A DNA stretch of 64,000 nt from assembly GCA_002440745.1 (NCBI GenBank), contig DJVB01000008.1:17184-81183 (forward strand). The letters are read 5' to 3'. This document shows positions 41,794 through 51,316 of this stretch, piece by piece. Every line of letters starts with the position of its first letter. Position 1 is the first letter of the stretch. Under the pieces are notes generated by a model. The model worked only from the letters and a program-made list of their open reading frames with translations, was not told where the DNA came from and did not search any database. Source of the stretch: Bacteroidales bacterium UBA6267 (lineage in GTDB: Bacteria > Bacteroidota > Bacteroidia > Bacteroidales > UBA1556). Made by a program: the position numbers and the translations under genes.

Positions 41794-42708
41794 TTATTTC
41801 AAGGTTTTAATGTATTCAATCATTAGTTCTAACTCTTTCTGACTCAATTTGTCTTTATAAGCCGGCATTATATTGCTGTATCCTTTAACTACATCTGCAG
41901 CAGGGTCTTCAATTGATTTTATGATATAAAGTTCATCAGCAGTTACATTTTTGACAATTCCATTGGATTCAATTTCAGTGTTTCTTCCAAAAAGTCCTTT
42001 GAAACTTGGTCCTACCATTGCAGAGCCATCCACACTGTGGCAGCTCATACAAGCATTTTGTTTCATCAATGCTAAACCGGCTTCAGGCCCTTCTAATGAG
42101 TTTTGTGTTGTGTCGTTATACCATTTATCAAAATCTTTTTGCTCAATAACGTCCACCTTGCTAACCATATAGGAATGACGGTCGCCACAATATTCGGCGC
42201 ATAAAATATTATATGTTCCTATCTGTTGACCAATAAACCACATATAGTTAGTATCTCCGGGCATCAAATCTTCCTTTACACGGAATGCAGGGATATAAAG
42301 ACTATGAATAACATCCTCTGAAAGCAAGTCAAGTTTGACAGCTTTGTCGATTGGAATCACTAAAGTGTCTGTTTTCTTACCATTTTCATACTCAAAAGTC
42401 CACGACCACATTCTGCCTGTGGCTGTAATCTTCATGGCGTCTTCGGGAACTTTCCTCATGTCGGTATAGCCTGACCAGCCATAATAAAACATCACCAAAA
42501 CCAAAATTGTTGGGACCACAGTCCAAAGAATTTCTAAACCAACATGGCCATGAATATCTTTAGCAACCGGATTTCTTTTATGATGATAACGAACCATGAA
42601 ATAAATCATCAAAGCGGTAAGTCCGATTAGAAAAAATAAGGAAATGCCGATGATTATGGCAAAGGTTAAATCGACATCGTTGGTAAAATTTGAAGCATTT
42701 GTAAACAT
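41794..42708 (-). CDS. coxB: Cytochrome c oxidase subunit II with fused cytochrome c (caa3 type)
   Basis: It accepts electrons from cytochrome c and passes them to subunit I. It is 304 aa, with two N-terminal helices (about 15-40 and 60-80). The CuA domain has LCAEYCGDRHSYM, supplying the Cys, His and Met ligands. Residues 210-304 form a c-type haem domain with CMSCHSVDGSAMVGPSFKGL and axial Met in NIMPAYKDKL. The fused haem domain makes this a caa3 oxidase that can take electrons from small or membrane-bound cytochromes. Confidence 0.96.
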   Translation of the reverse strand: MFTNASNFTNDVDLTFAIIIGISLFFLIGLTALMIYFMVRYHHKRNPVAKDIHGHVGLEILWTVVPTILVLVMFYYGWSGYTDMRKVPEDAMKITATGRMWSWTFEYENGKKTDTLVIPIDKAVKLDLLSEDVIHSLYIPAFRVKEDLMPGDTNYMWFIGQQIGTYNILCAEYCGDRHSYMVSKVDVIEQKDFDKWYNDTTQNSLEGPEAGLALMKQNACMSCHSVDGSAMVGPSFKGLFGRNTEIESNGIVKNVTADELYIIKSIEDPAADVVKGYSNIMPAYKDKLSQKELELMIEYIKTLK

Positions 42709-42732
42709 AAATCTTTTTCAGTTTATTCGTTT

Positions 42733-43020
42733 CTATCTAAGAGCATAATCGATTCCGAGCAAGACTATAAAGCTCAGAAACAGCAATATAACAATCCCAA
42801 TAAATATTTTATAGATGATGTGGTCGTATTTTATGTGCATAAAATTTCGAACCACAAAAGTTGCCTTGATGGTGGCGATGAACATTGCTACCGAAACAGC
42901 CAAAACTGTTGTTCCTCCAGTAGCGTAACTTGCCCATATAGTGATGATAGTAAGCGCCATAAGGGCTGCAAATGTGATTAAATCAGATTTATAGCTTGGA
43001 CTATGTGAATGTTTGCTCAT
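42733..43020 (-). CDS. Cytochrome c oxidase subunit IV
   Basis: A small accessory subunit of 95 aa with three helices, family COX4_pro. The ATG at 43020 (MSKHSHSPSYKSDLI) sits 11 bases after the subunit III stop. Typical blocks are TGGTTVLAVSVAMFIATIKA and FVVRNFMHIKYDHIIYKIF. It probably stabilises subunits I and III. Confidence 0.88.
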   Translation of the reverse strand: MSKHSHSPSYKSDLITFAALMALTIITIWASYATGGTTVLAVSVAMFIATIKATFVVRNFMHIKYDHIIYKIFIGIVILLFLSFIVLLGIDYALR

Positions 43021-43031
43021 AATATTTCGTA

Positions 43032-43652
43032 TTAATGGAGTAAATAAAATAGTGGGAACAGGTAAATCCATATTAAATCAACCAAATGCCAGTATAAGCC
43101 GCCATTTTCGTGAAAAGTATAATTGTCCTTGGTAATTTTTCCGTTGATGATTTTTGCAATGACTATTGCTAAGATGATTGCACCAACAACCACATGTAAA
43201 CCATGCAATCCGGTCATAAAGTAGTAGAGAAAAAGGAACATTCCTTCGCCATGCTGAAGATTATTAAATAGGTCAGCGCCCATCACAAGGCCATGATGGA
43301 TATGTTCATTCCATTCAAAAAACTTATTTACCATAAAGGCTAATGCTAAAGCAATGGTGATGAAAAGCAATAATACTGCAATATTATCTTGGTCTTTCTT
43401 CATGGCAGTAATGGAGAGTGCAACCGTTAGACTTGAAGTAATTAGTATTACTGTGTTAGCTGCACCAAGTGTGATGTCCATGTGCTCAGCAATAATCCTA
43501 AACTCTTCAAAATACTTAAAGCGATAGATTGCATAAACTAAAAACAAGCCTCCGAATAAAAGAATTTCAGTAAATAGGAAGAGCCACATTCCAAGCTTAC
43601 TTCCTTCATCGTCTCGGTTATGACCGGAGATTGGTACTTTATAATATCCCAT
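43032..43652 (-). CDS. coxC: Cytochrome c oxidase subunit III
   Basis: A 206-aa subunit with five helices. It starts MGYYKVPISGHNRDDEGSKL, then GMWLFLFTEILLFGGLFLVY. Other blocks are LGAANTVILITSSLTVAL, FLFYYF-type MFLFLYYFMTGLHGLHVVVG and NGGLYWHLVDLIWIYLFPLF. It starts 3 bases after coxA. Confidence 0.94.
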   Translation of the reverse strand: MGYYKVPISGHNRDDEGSKLGMWLFLFTEILLFGGLFLVYAIYRFKYFEEFRIIAEHMDITLGAANTVILITSSLTVALSITAMKKDQDNIAVLLLFITIALALAFMVNKFFEWNEHIHHGLVMGADLFNNLQHGEGMFLFLYYFMTGLHGLHVVVGAIILAIVIAKIINGKITKDNYTFHENGGLYWHLVDLIWIYLFPLFYLLH

Positions 43653-43655
43653 AAT

Positions 43656-45302
43656 CTAGTGGTCTAAAGGTTTTTGTTCAACTTCATTTATTTTCTCAAG
43701 TAGCGAAAAATCGTAAGGGCCATTTTCTGACAGGATAAAAGGTCTGTCGAAATTGTGCAATGGAGGAGGAGAAGGCACTTGCCACTCTAATGTTACCCCA
43801 TTCCATGGATTTCTGGGTGCTATTTCGCCTTTTCTTGCCGACCGTATTAAATTGTAAATCATCAATAGAATGCCTAAGATTAGAATCCATGAGCCTACGG
43901 TTGCAACTTTATTCAAAAACTCAAACTGAGGTAAATAATCATAATATCTTCTTGGCATTCCTTTTACGCCAACAGTAAGCATGGCACCATATAAGATATT
44001 GAATCCAACGAATGTAAATCCTAAGGCCCAATAAGCTAATTTTTGATTATACATCCTGCCCCAAATTTTTGGGAACCAATAATGCAGTGCACCTAAGAAA
44101 ACGAATATGGTTCCTCCAAACATGGTATAATGGAAATGGGCAACAATATAAGTCGTGTCGTGAACATGTACATCGGCAGCTAAAGCACCATTGATTAATC
44201 CCGTTAATCCACCAATGAGAAAGTTGAAAATGAAGGCTGTGGACCAAAGTAAATTTGGTGTGATATAAATGGAGCCTTTATAAAGTGTTGCTATCCAGTT
44301 GAAAACTTTAATAGCTGTCGGAATAGCGACTAAGAAGGTTATAAATGAAAATACAACCCGCGCTTCATCGCTCATCCCCGATGTAAACATGTGATGCCCC
44401 CAAACGAAATATCCTAAGAAAGCAATTGCCATAGATGAAAGAGCGATGGCTTTATAGCCAAAAATTGTCCGTTGTGCAGAAGTGGGAATTACTTCAGAAA
44501 CGATACCCATTGCAGGCAGAATCATTACATAAACCACCGGATGGGAATAAATCCAAAACAAATGCTGGTATAAAACCGGATCTCCACCGAGAGCAGGGTC
44601 GAAAAGTCCGATTCCAAAGGTGCGTTCCATTACTACCATGAGCAGGGTAATTCCTACAATTGGAGTTGCTAAAAGCTGAATCCAGGCGGTTGCGTATAAA
44701 CCCCATGCAAAAAGTGGCATTTTAAACCATGGCATTTGAGGTGCACGAAGTCGATGTATGGTTACGATGAAATTTAAACCTGTCAGAATACTCGAAAAAC
44801 CAAGAACAAATGCAGCTAAGAGAAGCATCGAAACATTGGTATCGGAGGTAACGGAATAAGGCGCGTAAAATGTCCAGCCGGTGTCGGCAGGGCCATTTCC
44901 AAACATCAAAGTGCCAAGTGCCATCAATGCTCCAATAATGTAAAGCCACCACGAAAACAAGTTAAGACGGGGTAAAGCTACATCGTCTGTCCCAATCATT
45001 ATTGGCAGAAAAAAGTTCCCGAAAACCGCCGGAATGCTGGGGATTATCACCAAGAAAATCATGATTACACCATGGAAGGTGAAAACCTGATTATAGGTTC
45101 TGGGATCCATAACCTGACCGCCGGGAGAAAAAAGCTCTAACCGCATTAGGAAACCTAAAGCTACTCCGACAAGAAAAAATAACGAAATTGAGTAAAGGTA
45201 GAGAAGTGCGATTCGTTTGTGGTCCAAGGTGAAAATCCATGAAAACAAACCTCGTTTGGCTTCATAGAAGTTCAGATTGCTATCGATTGCGTGACTGTCC
45301 AT
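43656..45302 (-). CDS. coxA: Cytochrome c oxidase subunit I
   Basis: The catalytic subunit that reduces oxygen at the haem a3-CuB site and pumps protons. It is 548 aa with twelve helices. CuB and haem ligands are visible: His in YNQVFTFHGVIMIFLVIIP, HPVVYVMILPAMGIVSEVIP, WGHHMFTSGMS, and VAHFHYTMFGGTIFVF. The cross-linked Tyr lies in IYSHPVVYVMILP. The start follows the SCO gene by 4 bases. Confidence 0.97.
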   Translation of the reverse strand: MDSHAIDSNLNFYEAKRGLFSWIFTLDHKRIALLYLYSISLFFLVGVALGFLMRLELFSPGGQVMDPRTYNQVFTFHGVIMIFLVIIPSIPAVFGNFFLPIMIGTDDVALPRLNLFSWWLYIIGALMALGTLMFGNGPADTGWTFYAPYSVTSDTNVSMLLLAAFVLGFSSILTGLNFIVTIHRLRAPQMPWFKMPLFAWGLYATAWIQLLATPIVGITLLMVVMERTFGIGLFDPALGGDPVLYQHLFWIYSHPVVYVMILPAMGIVSEVIPTSAQRTIFGYKAIALSSMAIAFLGYFVWGHHMFTSGMSDEARVVFSFITFLVAIPTAIKVFNWIATLYKGSIYITPNLLWSTAFIFNFLIGGLTGLINGALAADVHVHDTTYIVAHFHYTMFGGTIFVFLGALHYWFPKIWGRMYNQKLAYWALGFTFVGFNILYGAMLTVGVKGMPRRYYDYLPQFEFLNKVATVGSWILILGILLMIYNLIRSARKGEIAPRNPWNGVTLEWQVPSPPPLHNFDRPFILSENGPYDFSLLEKINEVEQKPLDH

Positions 45303-45306
45303 AAGT

Positions 45307-46122
45307 TTAATTTATTTGGTTTTTTTGGATGTTTTTCTTCCGTTTTCTTTCTAAAATAATCATCGAAGATAACAGTAAGGCCGCTAAGAAAATAATCGCA
45401 CTTCCTGCTACTTTGGTGATATTGAAGACGTATTTTTTTCCTTCAGGATCATAAGAAAAGCAATAGTTTAGTACTTTGTTGATGGTAGGGCCTGAACGTC
45501 CTTCAGCAGCTTCAATCAACGCCAACTTGAGATCGAACGGATTATAATATTCTCCATTTAAATAACGTGTGATTTTCCTCTCAGGGCTGAGCACGATTAA
45601 GGCTCCGGGATGGATATATTGATCGCCTACTTTTTTAACCTTAAACCCTGTTTGATTTAAAAGACGGGCAATATTTGCCGAGTCGCCGGTTAGAAAACGC
45701 CAACCATGCTCAACATCCTGCGAGGCATTTATTTTTGCATAGTGATTCTTCTTTTCCGATGCTACTTCATAGTTTTCGGCTGGTGCAAAACTTACCGTCA
45801 GCACATCGTATTCGGTGCCTAAAACCATTTCCGTTTGTTTTACTGCGTCCGAAACGCCGTTCATTAAAATGGTGCAAATCCCCGGACATTTGTAGTAAAC
45901 CAAACTAAGAGCGGTGGGTTTTTTAACCAACTCATCCAATCGAACCGGATTTCCTTTTTCATCGAAAAGAATAATGTCGCCATCAACGACACTGTTCAAC
46001 TGTTCGTAAATACCCAATTCTTGTGAGGGTTCTTCTTGCTTTGGAACTTGATATTGTCCGACAGATATTTGCCAGATAATCAATAAATTGAAAGTTAAAA
46101 AGGTCTGTAAAATTCGTCTCAT
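45307..46122 (-). CDS. SCO1/SenC family copper chaperone
   Basis: It delivers copper to, or reduces, the CuA site of the oxidase. At 271 aa it has a signal peptide (MRRILQTFLTFNLLIIWQIS) and a thioredoxin fold. Copper ligands are visible: CxxxC in YYKCPGICTILMNG and His in YIHPGALIVLSPE. A C-terminal helix (GSAIIFLAALLLSSMIIL) anchors it, which is unusual, since most SCO proteins are anchored at the N-terminus. It is the first gene of the oxidase operon. Confidence 0.92.
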   Translation of the reverse strand: MRRILQTFLTFNLLIIWQISVGQYQVPKQEEPSQELGIYEQLNSVVDGDIILFDEKGNPVRLDELVKKPTALSLVYYKCPGICTILMNGVSDAVKQTEMVLGTEYDVLTVSFAPAENYEVASEKKNHYAKINASQDVEHGWRFLTGDSANIARLLNQTGFKVKKVGDQYIHPGALIVLSPERKITRYLNGEYYNPFDLKLALIEAAEGRSGPTINKVLNYCFSYDPEGKKYVFNITKVAGSAIIFLAALLLSSMIILERKRKKNIQKNQIN

Positions 46123-46147
46123 TACTGTAAATCTTAAATGCTGGGCG

Positions 46148-46155
46148 CAAAAATA
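46148..46155 (-). promoter_or_regulatory. -7 box for sco-cox-ctaB operon
   Basis: Minus-strand TATTTTTG followed by CGCCC, 26 bases upstream of the SCO ATG. It would start one transcript of about 5.2 kb. Confidence 0.5.
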
Positions 46156-46333
46156 GATGGTAAGCGTGTGATTAACAGAATGATAAAAATTATATAAGGA
46201 AAGCGTATATTATTATTTAGAAGAAATGTAAATAGTAATCTATTGTTAATAAATAACTTAGGAATTGAATTTTTAATTAGACTCTTTTGTCTTATGTGTT
46301 ATTTATCATAAAAAATGGAGGAAAAGAAGGAAA

Positions 46334-46867
46334 TCAAGGCCTTTGAAAAAAGCTAAAATTGACTTTACTATAGTTACGATGGTCGTAATACCATTGGTGA
46401 TTAGAAAAATTATAGGTGGCCGGATGTTCTAAAATTAATATTCCTCCTTCTTCTAAAAGTTCCTGATTAACAATTACTTCCGGTAATGTTTCCAAAAGTT
46501 TGAGATCGTAAGGAGGATCGGCAAAAATGACATCATATTTTGTTTTACAGGTTTTTAGGAACGCGAAAACATCCGACTTAAAAACTTTTATGGGGAGGTT
46601 AAGTTCGAGAGATATTTGTTTGATAAACTGGGTGCATTTGAAATCGGCATCGACCGAATGTATCAGTTGGGCTTCTCTTGAAGCAAATTCATAACTGATA
46701 TTCCCTGTTCCGGCAAAAAGATCCAAAACTTTAATGCCTTCAAAATCAATTTGATTCATAAGAATATTGAAAAGCGATTCCTTTGCTTTGTCGGTTGTAG
46801 GTCGCACAGGGAGATTTTTTGGAGGGTTGATTGGCCTTCCTTTGAAATTACCACTTATTATTCTCAT
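46334..46867 (-). CDS. rsmD: 16S rRNA (guanine966-N2)-methyltransferase
   Basis: It methylates G966 of 16S rRNA. The 177-aa length is normal. It starts MRIISGNFKGRPINPP, then LPVRPTTDKAKESLFNIL. The SAM site is VLDLFAGTGNISYEF and the catalytic motif is DVIFADPPYDL. It overlaps the DUF3822 gene by four bases (ATGA); the rsmD-DUF3822 pair is a typical Bacteroidota arrangement. Confidence 0.95.
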   Translation of the reverse strand: MRIISGNFKGRPINPPKNLPVRPTTDKAKESLFNILMNQIDFEGIKVLDLFAGTGNISYEFASREAQLIHSVDADFKCTQFIKQISLELNLPIKVFKSDVFAFLKTCKTKYDVIFADPPYDLKLLETLPEVIVNQELLEEGGILILEHPATYNFSNHQWYYDHRNYSKVNFSFFQRP

Positions 46868-47682
46868 GAATTGATTTGCCTGATTAAATGATGAAATCCA
46901 TAGAAGATTTTATCTGAATAATCGTGGTGGAAACGGATATTGGTTATGTATTTTTTCAGGAGGCTATACATGGGGCTGTCGTCTGCTACATTTCCTGAAA
47001 GGTTTAAAATAAGGGACTTTGAGTCAAAATCGAGGTTTTTAATAATTCCAAGGCTGTAAAAACCAAATTCGTTGATGTCGGAAAAACTGTAGCTATTTAT
47101 CAGTTTAAGTTCTCCATCTTGAAACATGGAAGCATAAAAGAAACCTTCTTGAATATCGAGGTTGACAATTTGAGGGGCTTCAGATTTTAATTCAATCGAT
47201 TGCAATAGAAATAATTGGGCGGCATGGTAAAATGAAGCGAAAGGAAGATTTAATGTTTTTTTCCTTTTCAAATCTTTGTCAACAAGAAAGAGAAAATGAA
47301 AAGCCGGAAGATGATTGCTTATTTCGACTTCAAAGTCTTCGGTTTTAAAAAGCGAGTTTGCCAATTCATCTTTGTTGATGAGGTTCAAATGGTCAGGAGG
47401 AAATACGGAGAAAAATGGACTATTGATAACCACCTTTTTCTTACTCAGCGGAAAGGTTTTCAGATATCCAAAAACCATTTCATTAATGCTGGAAACTCTT
47501 TTATAAATTTGTATGGCGGGTAGTGTTTCTTCCGAAAAAAACAAAATCGTTATGCCCGATTTAGTATCAAGCATAACGATTGTGTTGTTGGCATTGTCTG
47601 CCGGAACTTGTCCTAAAAAATTGGTTGGATTGAAATCAGCGATCATAGGTTTATTGCCAGTTTCCATCTGTGCTGGGTTCAT
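46864..47682 (-). CDS. DUF3822 protein
   Basis: A 272-aa cytoplasmic protein of a Bacteroidota-specific family of unknown function. Visible blocks are NTIVMLDTKSGITILFFSEE, FPLSKKKVVINSPFFSVFPP, FLFLVDKDLKRKK and FYSLGIIKNLDFDSKSLILN. The two-lobed pattern of repeated strand-helix units could be an actin-like fold, but that is a guess. The start overlaps the upstream gene by 32 bases (16 or so if the Met at 47667 is used). Its constant link with rsmD suggests a shared role in translation or cell cycle. Confidence 0.85.
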   Translation of the reverse strand: MNPAQMETGNKPMIADFNPTNFLGQVPADNANNTIVMLDTKSGITILFFSEETLPAIQIYKRVSSINEMVFGYLKTFPLSKKKVVINSPFFSVFPPDHLNLINKDELANSLFKTEDFEVEISNHLPAFHFLFLVDKDLKRKKTLNLPFASFYHAAQLFLLQSIELKSEAPQIVNLDIQEGFFYASMFQDGELKLINSYSFSDINEFGFYSLGIIKNLDFDSKSLILNLSGNVADDSPMYSLLKKYITNIRFHHDYSDKIFYGFHHLIRQINS

Positions 47683-48277
47683 CCATGCTACCTAATCTCA
47701 AACCGGGGAATTTGTCATCCTCAGTTAAAATGATGATTTCATTTTCCAGTAAATCTTTTTCTTTGATATCTTTTAGATAATCTTCCATTTTGCAGGTAAC
47801 CTGAAAGACCGGAACCATAAAATTAGCTTTATCCACCATTCCGGCTTCCATCATAAACTTAACTTCTCCATTTGTAAATGGCACAATATCAATGGTTTCA
47901 ATGTTGAAGTTCTCCTCATTCTGAAACAGTGTATCTTTGATAGCAACATAGCTTGTGTCACGCTTGATAAGATTTAATTCAAGAGCTTTTTCTTCTGTCA
48001 AAGTATCGTTGGTACCCTCTTTCAAAACTACAGGCATAGTGCCGTTTAGGTAGAAATCTTTAAGCGTGTCGAAAGATGCAGTGTAACGGCCATTGATGAT
48101 TTTATACTCAATTTGCAGTTCTTTGATAAGCATCAGTTTGTTCTTAATAATTTCTTCTCTGTCTTTTTTAACCTGCTCATATCTAACAGGTTCCATTATT
48201 GAATTGTAAAGCATGTAAGCCAAGCCGATAACAACAATCACCAGCGCAATCTGAATAATAAGTCTTAACCCTTTCAT
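47651..48277 (-). CDS. Membrane-anchored protein of unknown function
   Basis: A 208-aa protein with one N-terminal helix (LRLIIQIALVIVVIGLAYML) and a charged coiled-coil-like segment after it (YEQVKKDREEIIKNKLMLIK). The remainder is a small alpha/beta domain (EYKIINGRYTASFDTLKDFY; FMVPVFQVTCKMEDYLKDI). The layout recalls pseudopilins, but the prepilin peptidase motif (Gly before Phe, Glu at +5) is absent. It is the first gene of the operon with DUF3822 and rsmD. I do not recognise a function. Confidence 0.75.
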   Translation of the reverse strand: MKGLRLIIQIALVIVVIGLAYMLYNSIMEPVRYEQVKKDREEIIKNKLMLIKELQIEYKIINGRYTASFDTLKDFYLNGTMPVVLKEGTNDTLTEEKALELNLIKRDTSYVAIKDTLFQNEENFNIETIDIVPFTNGEVKFMMEAGMVDKANFMVPVFQVTCKMEDYLKDIKEKDLLENEIIILTEDDKFPGLRLGSMDEPSTDGNWQ

Positions 48278-48353
48278 GGTGTTAAATTTTATAAGTTAAT
48301 TATGGTATAAACGTTTAAAAATCTTCAATAGTGCATCGGTTTCCCGAATGCTG

Positions 48354-48361
48354 CAAAAATA
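48354..48361 (-). promoter_or_regulatory. -7 box for the DUF3822-rsmD operon
   Basis: Minus-strand TATTTTTG followed by CAGC, 77 bases upstream of the first ATG at 48277. Confidence 0.45.
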
Positions 48362-48426
48362 AAATATTAAATCACATCAGGAAGTTAATTTTTGAATAAA
48401 TTAAGGTTTAGGAATGGAATGGTCAG

Positions 48427-49473
48427 TTAGTGGTGTTTTGTATAAATTCTTCGTAGCCAAATTGGCAGTACGATGGCACCGATAATTAGGTAGGCATAGT
48501 AGCTTATGAGCCTCCAAATCAAGGCAATTTCATCTCCGAAATTTCCCATAAAATCGCCAATAAATTTAGGCAGGATAAACTCCGCAACTCCTGAACCGCC
48601 TGGTGTGGGAGAAATAAGCAAGATGACCCACATTACTAATTGCCGTGCATAAATGAGTAGTTGGTCTCCGCCGCCGGTAAAGGCAAGAATGAGCATATTT
48701 ACGACCCAAAACCGTGCTGTCCATGAGAAAAATGTAGCGCCAAATGCTTTTAACCAGAAACTGAGTCTTTTGCCTCGCATTTCTTTGCTGGTGGTTACTA
48801 TGTCGTTTCCGGCTTCAACTGCGCTTCGTCTCCATCGCTTTAGAATTGGGAAACTGAAAATTATAATTAATAGCCTCTTGAAAAAAACCGGTTTAAAGAA
48901 AATCGCCGAACTGATAATGGTTGTCAGTGTGAGTATGAACCCATAACCAATCCAAAAAATGCTGTTTGTGGGGAGGATTAAGCTCTCTGTAATTTGAAAA
49001 TTTCCTTGGACAAAAAGGTCTTGATGATTGACGGAAAGTATTAAAATTGGAACCATCAGAATATAAAAAAGTTCATCTAACATGGCCGTAATCATCACAA
49101 TTGCAGTAGCTTTTCCTGCCGATTTAAGCTCTTTGGTGACGAAGTATAAAGCCGCTGCACTACCTCCAACAACAGAAGGTGTAAGAGCAGATGAAAACTC
49201 CCATAACATAATCACTTGAAAACCATGAAGCCAACTGATGCGCCCTTCGGTGAGAATCTGAAGTCGATAAATATAGGCTAAGTCGCGGATGAACATCATC
49301 ACCAAGGCTAAAATAAAATAGATTAAACCGTTAAGACTCCAATGTATTTCTTGATATTTAGCAAGGTTAAAATCCTTGAAAATCATATACATACTAACCG
49401 CCAAACCCAAAATGACAGCCAGAATTATCCGCTGTGGCGAGAAGATTTTAACGATTTGATCCGGGTGCTTCAT
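48427..49473 (-). CDS. YbhN/UPF0104 (LPG synthase-type transmembrane) protein
   Basis: A 348-aa polytopic membrane protein of the lysylphosphatidylglycerol synthase transmembrane family without the catalytic domain. About eight helices are present. The family blocks are MLWEFSSALTPSVVGGSAAA, ISPTPGGSGVAEFILPKFIG and IWRLISYYAYLIIGAIVLP. Members are membrane proteins thought to move lipids or affect envelope lipids; the substrate is unknown. It stands alone and is divergent from ettA. Confidence 0.88.
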   Translation of the reverse strand: MKHPDQIVKIFSPQRIILAVILGLAVSMYMIFKDFNLAKYQEIHWSLNGLIYFILALVMMFIRDLAYIYRLQILTEGRISWLHGFQVIMLWEFSSALTPSVVGGSAAALYFVTKELKSAGKATAIVMITAMLDELFYILMVPILILSVNHQDLFVQGNFQITESLILPTNSIFWIGYGFILTLTTIISSAIFFKPVFFKRLLIIIFSFPILKRWRRSAVEAGNDIVTTSKEMRGKRLSFWLKAFGATFFSWTARFWVVNMLILAFTGGGDQLLIYARQLVMWVILLISPTPGGSGVAEFILPKFIGDFMGNFGDEIALIWRLISYYAYLIIGAIVLPIWLRRIYTKHH

Positions 49474-49599
49474 GATGGCTGCGAAACTACAACTTTTTGC
49501 ATATTTCCATCTGATTAAAATATAAATTTGTCATTATCTTGTTGTTTTTTTTGGGTAATCAAAGTCTTTATTTCTTTCCAAAACAGCCTAAAAAACCAA

Positions 49600-49607
49600 T
49601 ACTTTTG
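49600..49607 (+). promoter_or_regulatory. -7 box for ettA
   Basis: TACTTTTG followed by CACCC, 23 bases upstream of the ettA ATG. No clear -33 TTTG. Confidence 0.5.
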
Positions 49608-49630
49608 CACCCAATTCAAATTTATTTCAA

Positions 49631-51316
49631 ATGGCTGAAATTGACGATAAAAAGATTATTTTTTCGATGGTGAAGGTAAGCAAGACCTTCGAAAACAATA
49701 AACAGGTTTTAAAAGATATTTATCTTAGCTTTTTTTACGGAGCAAAGATTGGCGTTATAGGTCTAAATGGCTCCGGAAAATCAACTCTTTTGAAGATTAT
49801 TGCCGGACTAGAGGAAAAATATCAGGGCGATGTTGTTTTTTCTCCTGGTTATTCCGTAGGATATCTGGCTCAGGAGCCCCATCTTGATGATACGAAAACT
49901 GTTAGGCAGATTGTTGAAGAGGGGGTTGGAGAAACAATGGCTTTGCTTAAAGAATATGAAGAAATCAATCTCAAATTTGCTGAGCCAATGACTGACGACG
50001 AGATGAATACTTTGATTGATCGTCAGGGAATTTTAACAGAACTCATCGACCAACGAAATGCGTGGGAGATTGATAGTCAGTTGGAAAGGGCAATGGATGC
50101 ATTGCGCTGTCCCGAACCGGAAGCTTCGGTCTCGGTGCTCAGTGGAGGTGAAAGACGCCGTGTGGCGCTGACCCGTTTATTGCTTTCCGAACCGGATATT
50201 TTACTCTTAGATGAGCCTACCAACCATCTTGACGCAGAGTCGATTCTTTGGCTCGAACAGCATCTGAAGCAATACAAAGGAACTGTGATTGCGGTGACTC
50301 ACGACCGGTATTTCTTAGATAATATTGCCGGTTGGATTCTTGAACTCGACCGTGGTGAAGGTATTCCTTGGAAGGGTAATTATTCCTCATGGCTCGACCA
50401 GAAAACCAAACGTATGGCGTTGGAAGAAAAAACAGAGAGCAACCGAAGGAAAACTCTCGAGCGCGAATTGGAATGGGTTCGGATGGCTCCAAAAGCTCGT
50501 CATGCAAAAGGAAAAGCGCGTTTGAATGCCTATGAACAGCTTTTGAATAGTGATTCGAAAGAAAAAATTGAAAGATTAGAAATATTCATTCCCAATGGTC
50601 CTCGTTTGGGAAATAAAGTTGTTGAAGCAGTAAAAGTTTCAAAGGCTTATGGTGATAAACTACTTTTCGAGAATCTTGAATTTCACCTGCCACCAAACGG
50701 AATAGTTGGTGTGATTGGACCAAACGGCGCCGGAAAAACTACGCTTTTCAGAATGATAATGGGTTTAGAATCAGCAGATAGTGGCTCTTTTGAGGTGGGC
50801 GAAACTGTCAAAATTGGTTATGTGGATCAGCAGCATGCAGATATTGACCCCGAGAAAAACATCTTTGAAATAGTCTCTCAAGGCAATGATTTGATAAAAT
50901 TGGGCAGTCGCACCATGAACTCTCGTGCATATTTGTCACGTTTCAATTTTAGCGGCAGCGATCAAAATAAAAAAGCCAATACCTTGTCGGGCGGGGAACG
51001 TAATCGCTTGCATTTGGCATTGACTCTTAAGCAAGAAGCCAATGTATTGCTACTTGATGAGCCGACCAATGATATAGACGTCAATACGTTAAGAGCATTG
51101 GAAGAAGGTTTGGAAAGCTTTGCCGGTTGCGCTGTGGTGATTTCTCACGATCGTTGGTTTCTCGACCGTATTGCAACTCATATCCTCGCTTTTGAAGGCA
51201 ACTCTCAGGTTTATTGGTTTGAAGGTTCGTATAGCGAATATGAGGAGAATAGAAGAAAACGTTTGGGCGATGAAGGCCCAAAACGGATACGGTATAAGAA
51301 ATTAAAAGTTGATTAA
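49631..51316 (+). CDS. ettA: Energy-dependent translational throttle protein EttA (ABC-F)
   Basis: A ribosome-associated ABC-F ATPase of 561 aa that regulates early elongation according to energy state. Two ABC modules are present. The first has GVIGLNGSGKSTLLKII, signature VSVLSGGERRRVALTRLLLS and Walker B ILLLDEPTNHLDAES. The second has GVIGPNGAGKTTLFRMI, NTLSGGERNRLHLALTL and NVLLLDEPTNDIDVNT. The linker with WVRMAPKARHAKGKARL fits EttA rather than other ABC-F types. The barrel-protein gene begins immediately after its stop. Confidence 0.94.
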   Translation: MAEIDDKKIIFSMVKVSKTFENNKQVLKDIYLSFFYGAKIGVIGLNGSGKSTLLKIIAGLEEKYQGDVVFSPGYSVGYLAQEPHLDDTKTVRQIVEEGVGETMALLKEYEEINLKFAEPMTDDEMNTLIDRQGILTELIDQRNAWEIDSQLERAMDALRCPEPEASVSVLSGGERRRVALTRLLLSEPDILLLDEPTNHLDAESILWLEQHLKQYKGTVIAVTHDRYFLDNIAGWILELDRGEGIPWKGNYSSWLDQKTKRMALEEKTESNRRKTLERELEWVRMAPKARHAKGKARLNAYEQLLNSDSKEKIERLEIFIPNGPRLGNKVVEAVKVSKAYGDKLLFENLEFHLPPNGIVGVIGPNGAGKTTLFRMIMGLESADSGSFEVGETVKIGYVDQQHADIDPEKNIFEIVSQGNDLIKLGSRTMNSRAYLSRFNFSGSDQNKKANTLSGGERNRLHLALTLKQEANVLLLDEPTNDIDVNTLRALEEGLESFAGCAVVISHDRWFLDRIATHILAFEGNSQVYWFEGSYSEYEENRRKRLGDEGPKRIRYKKLKVD

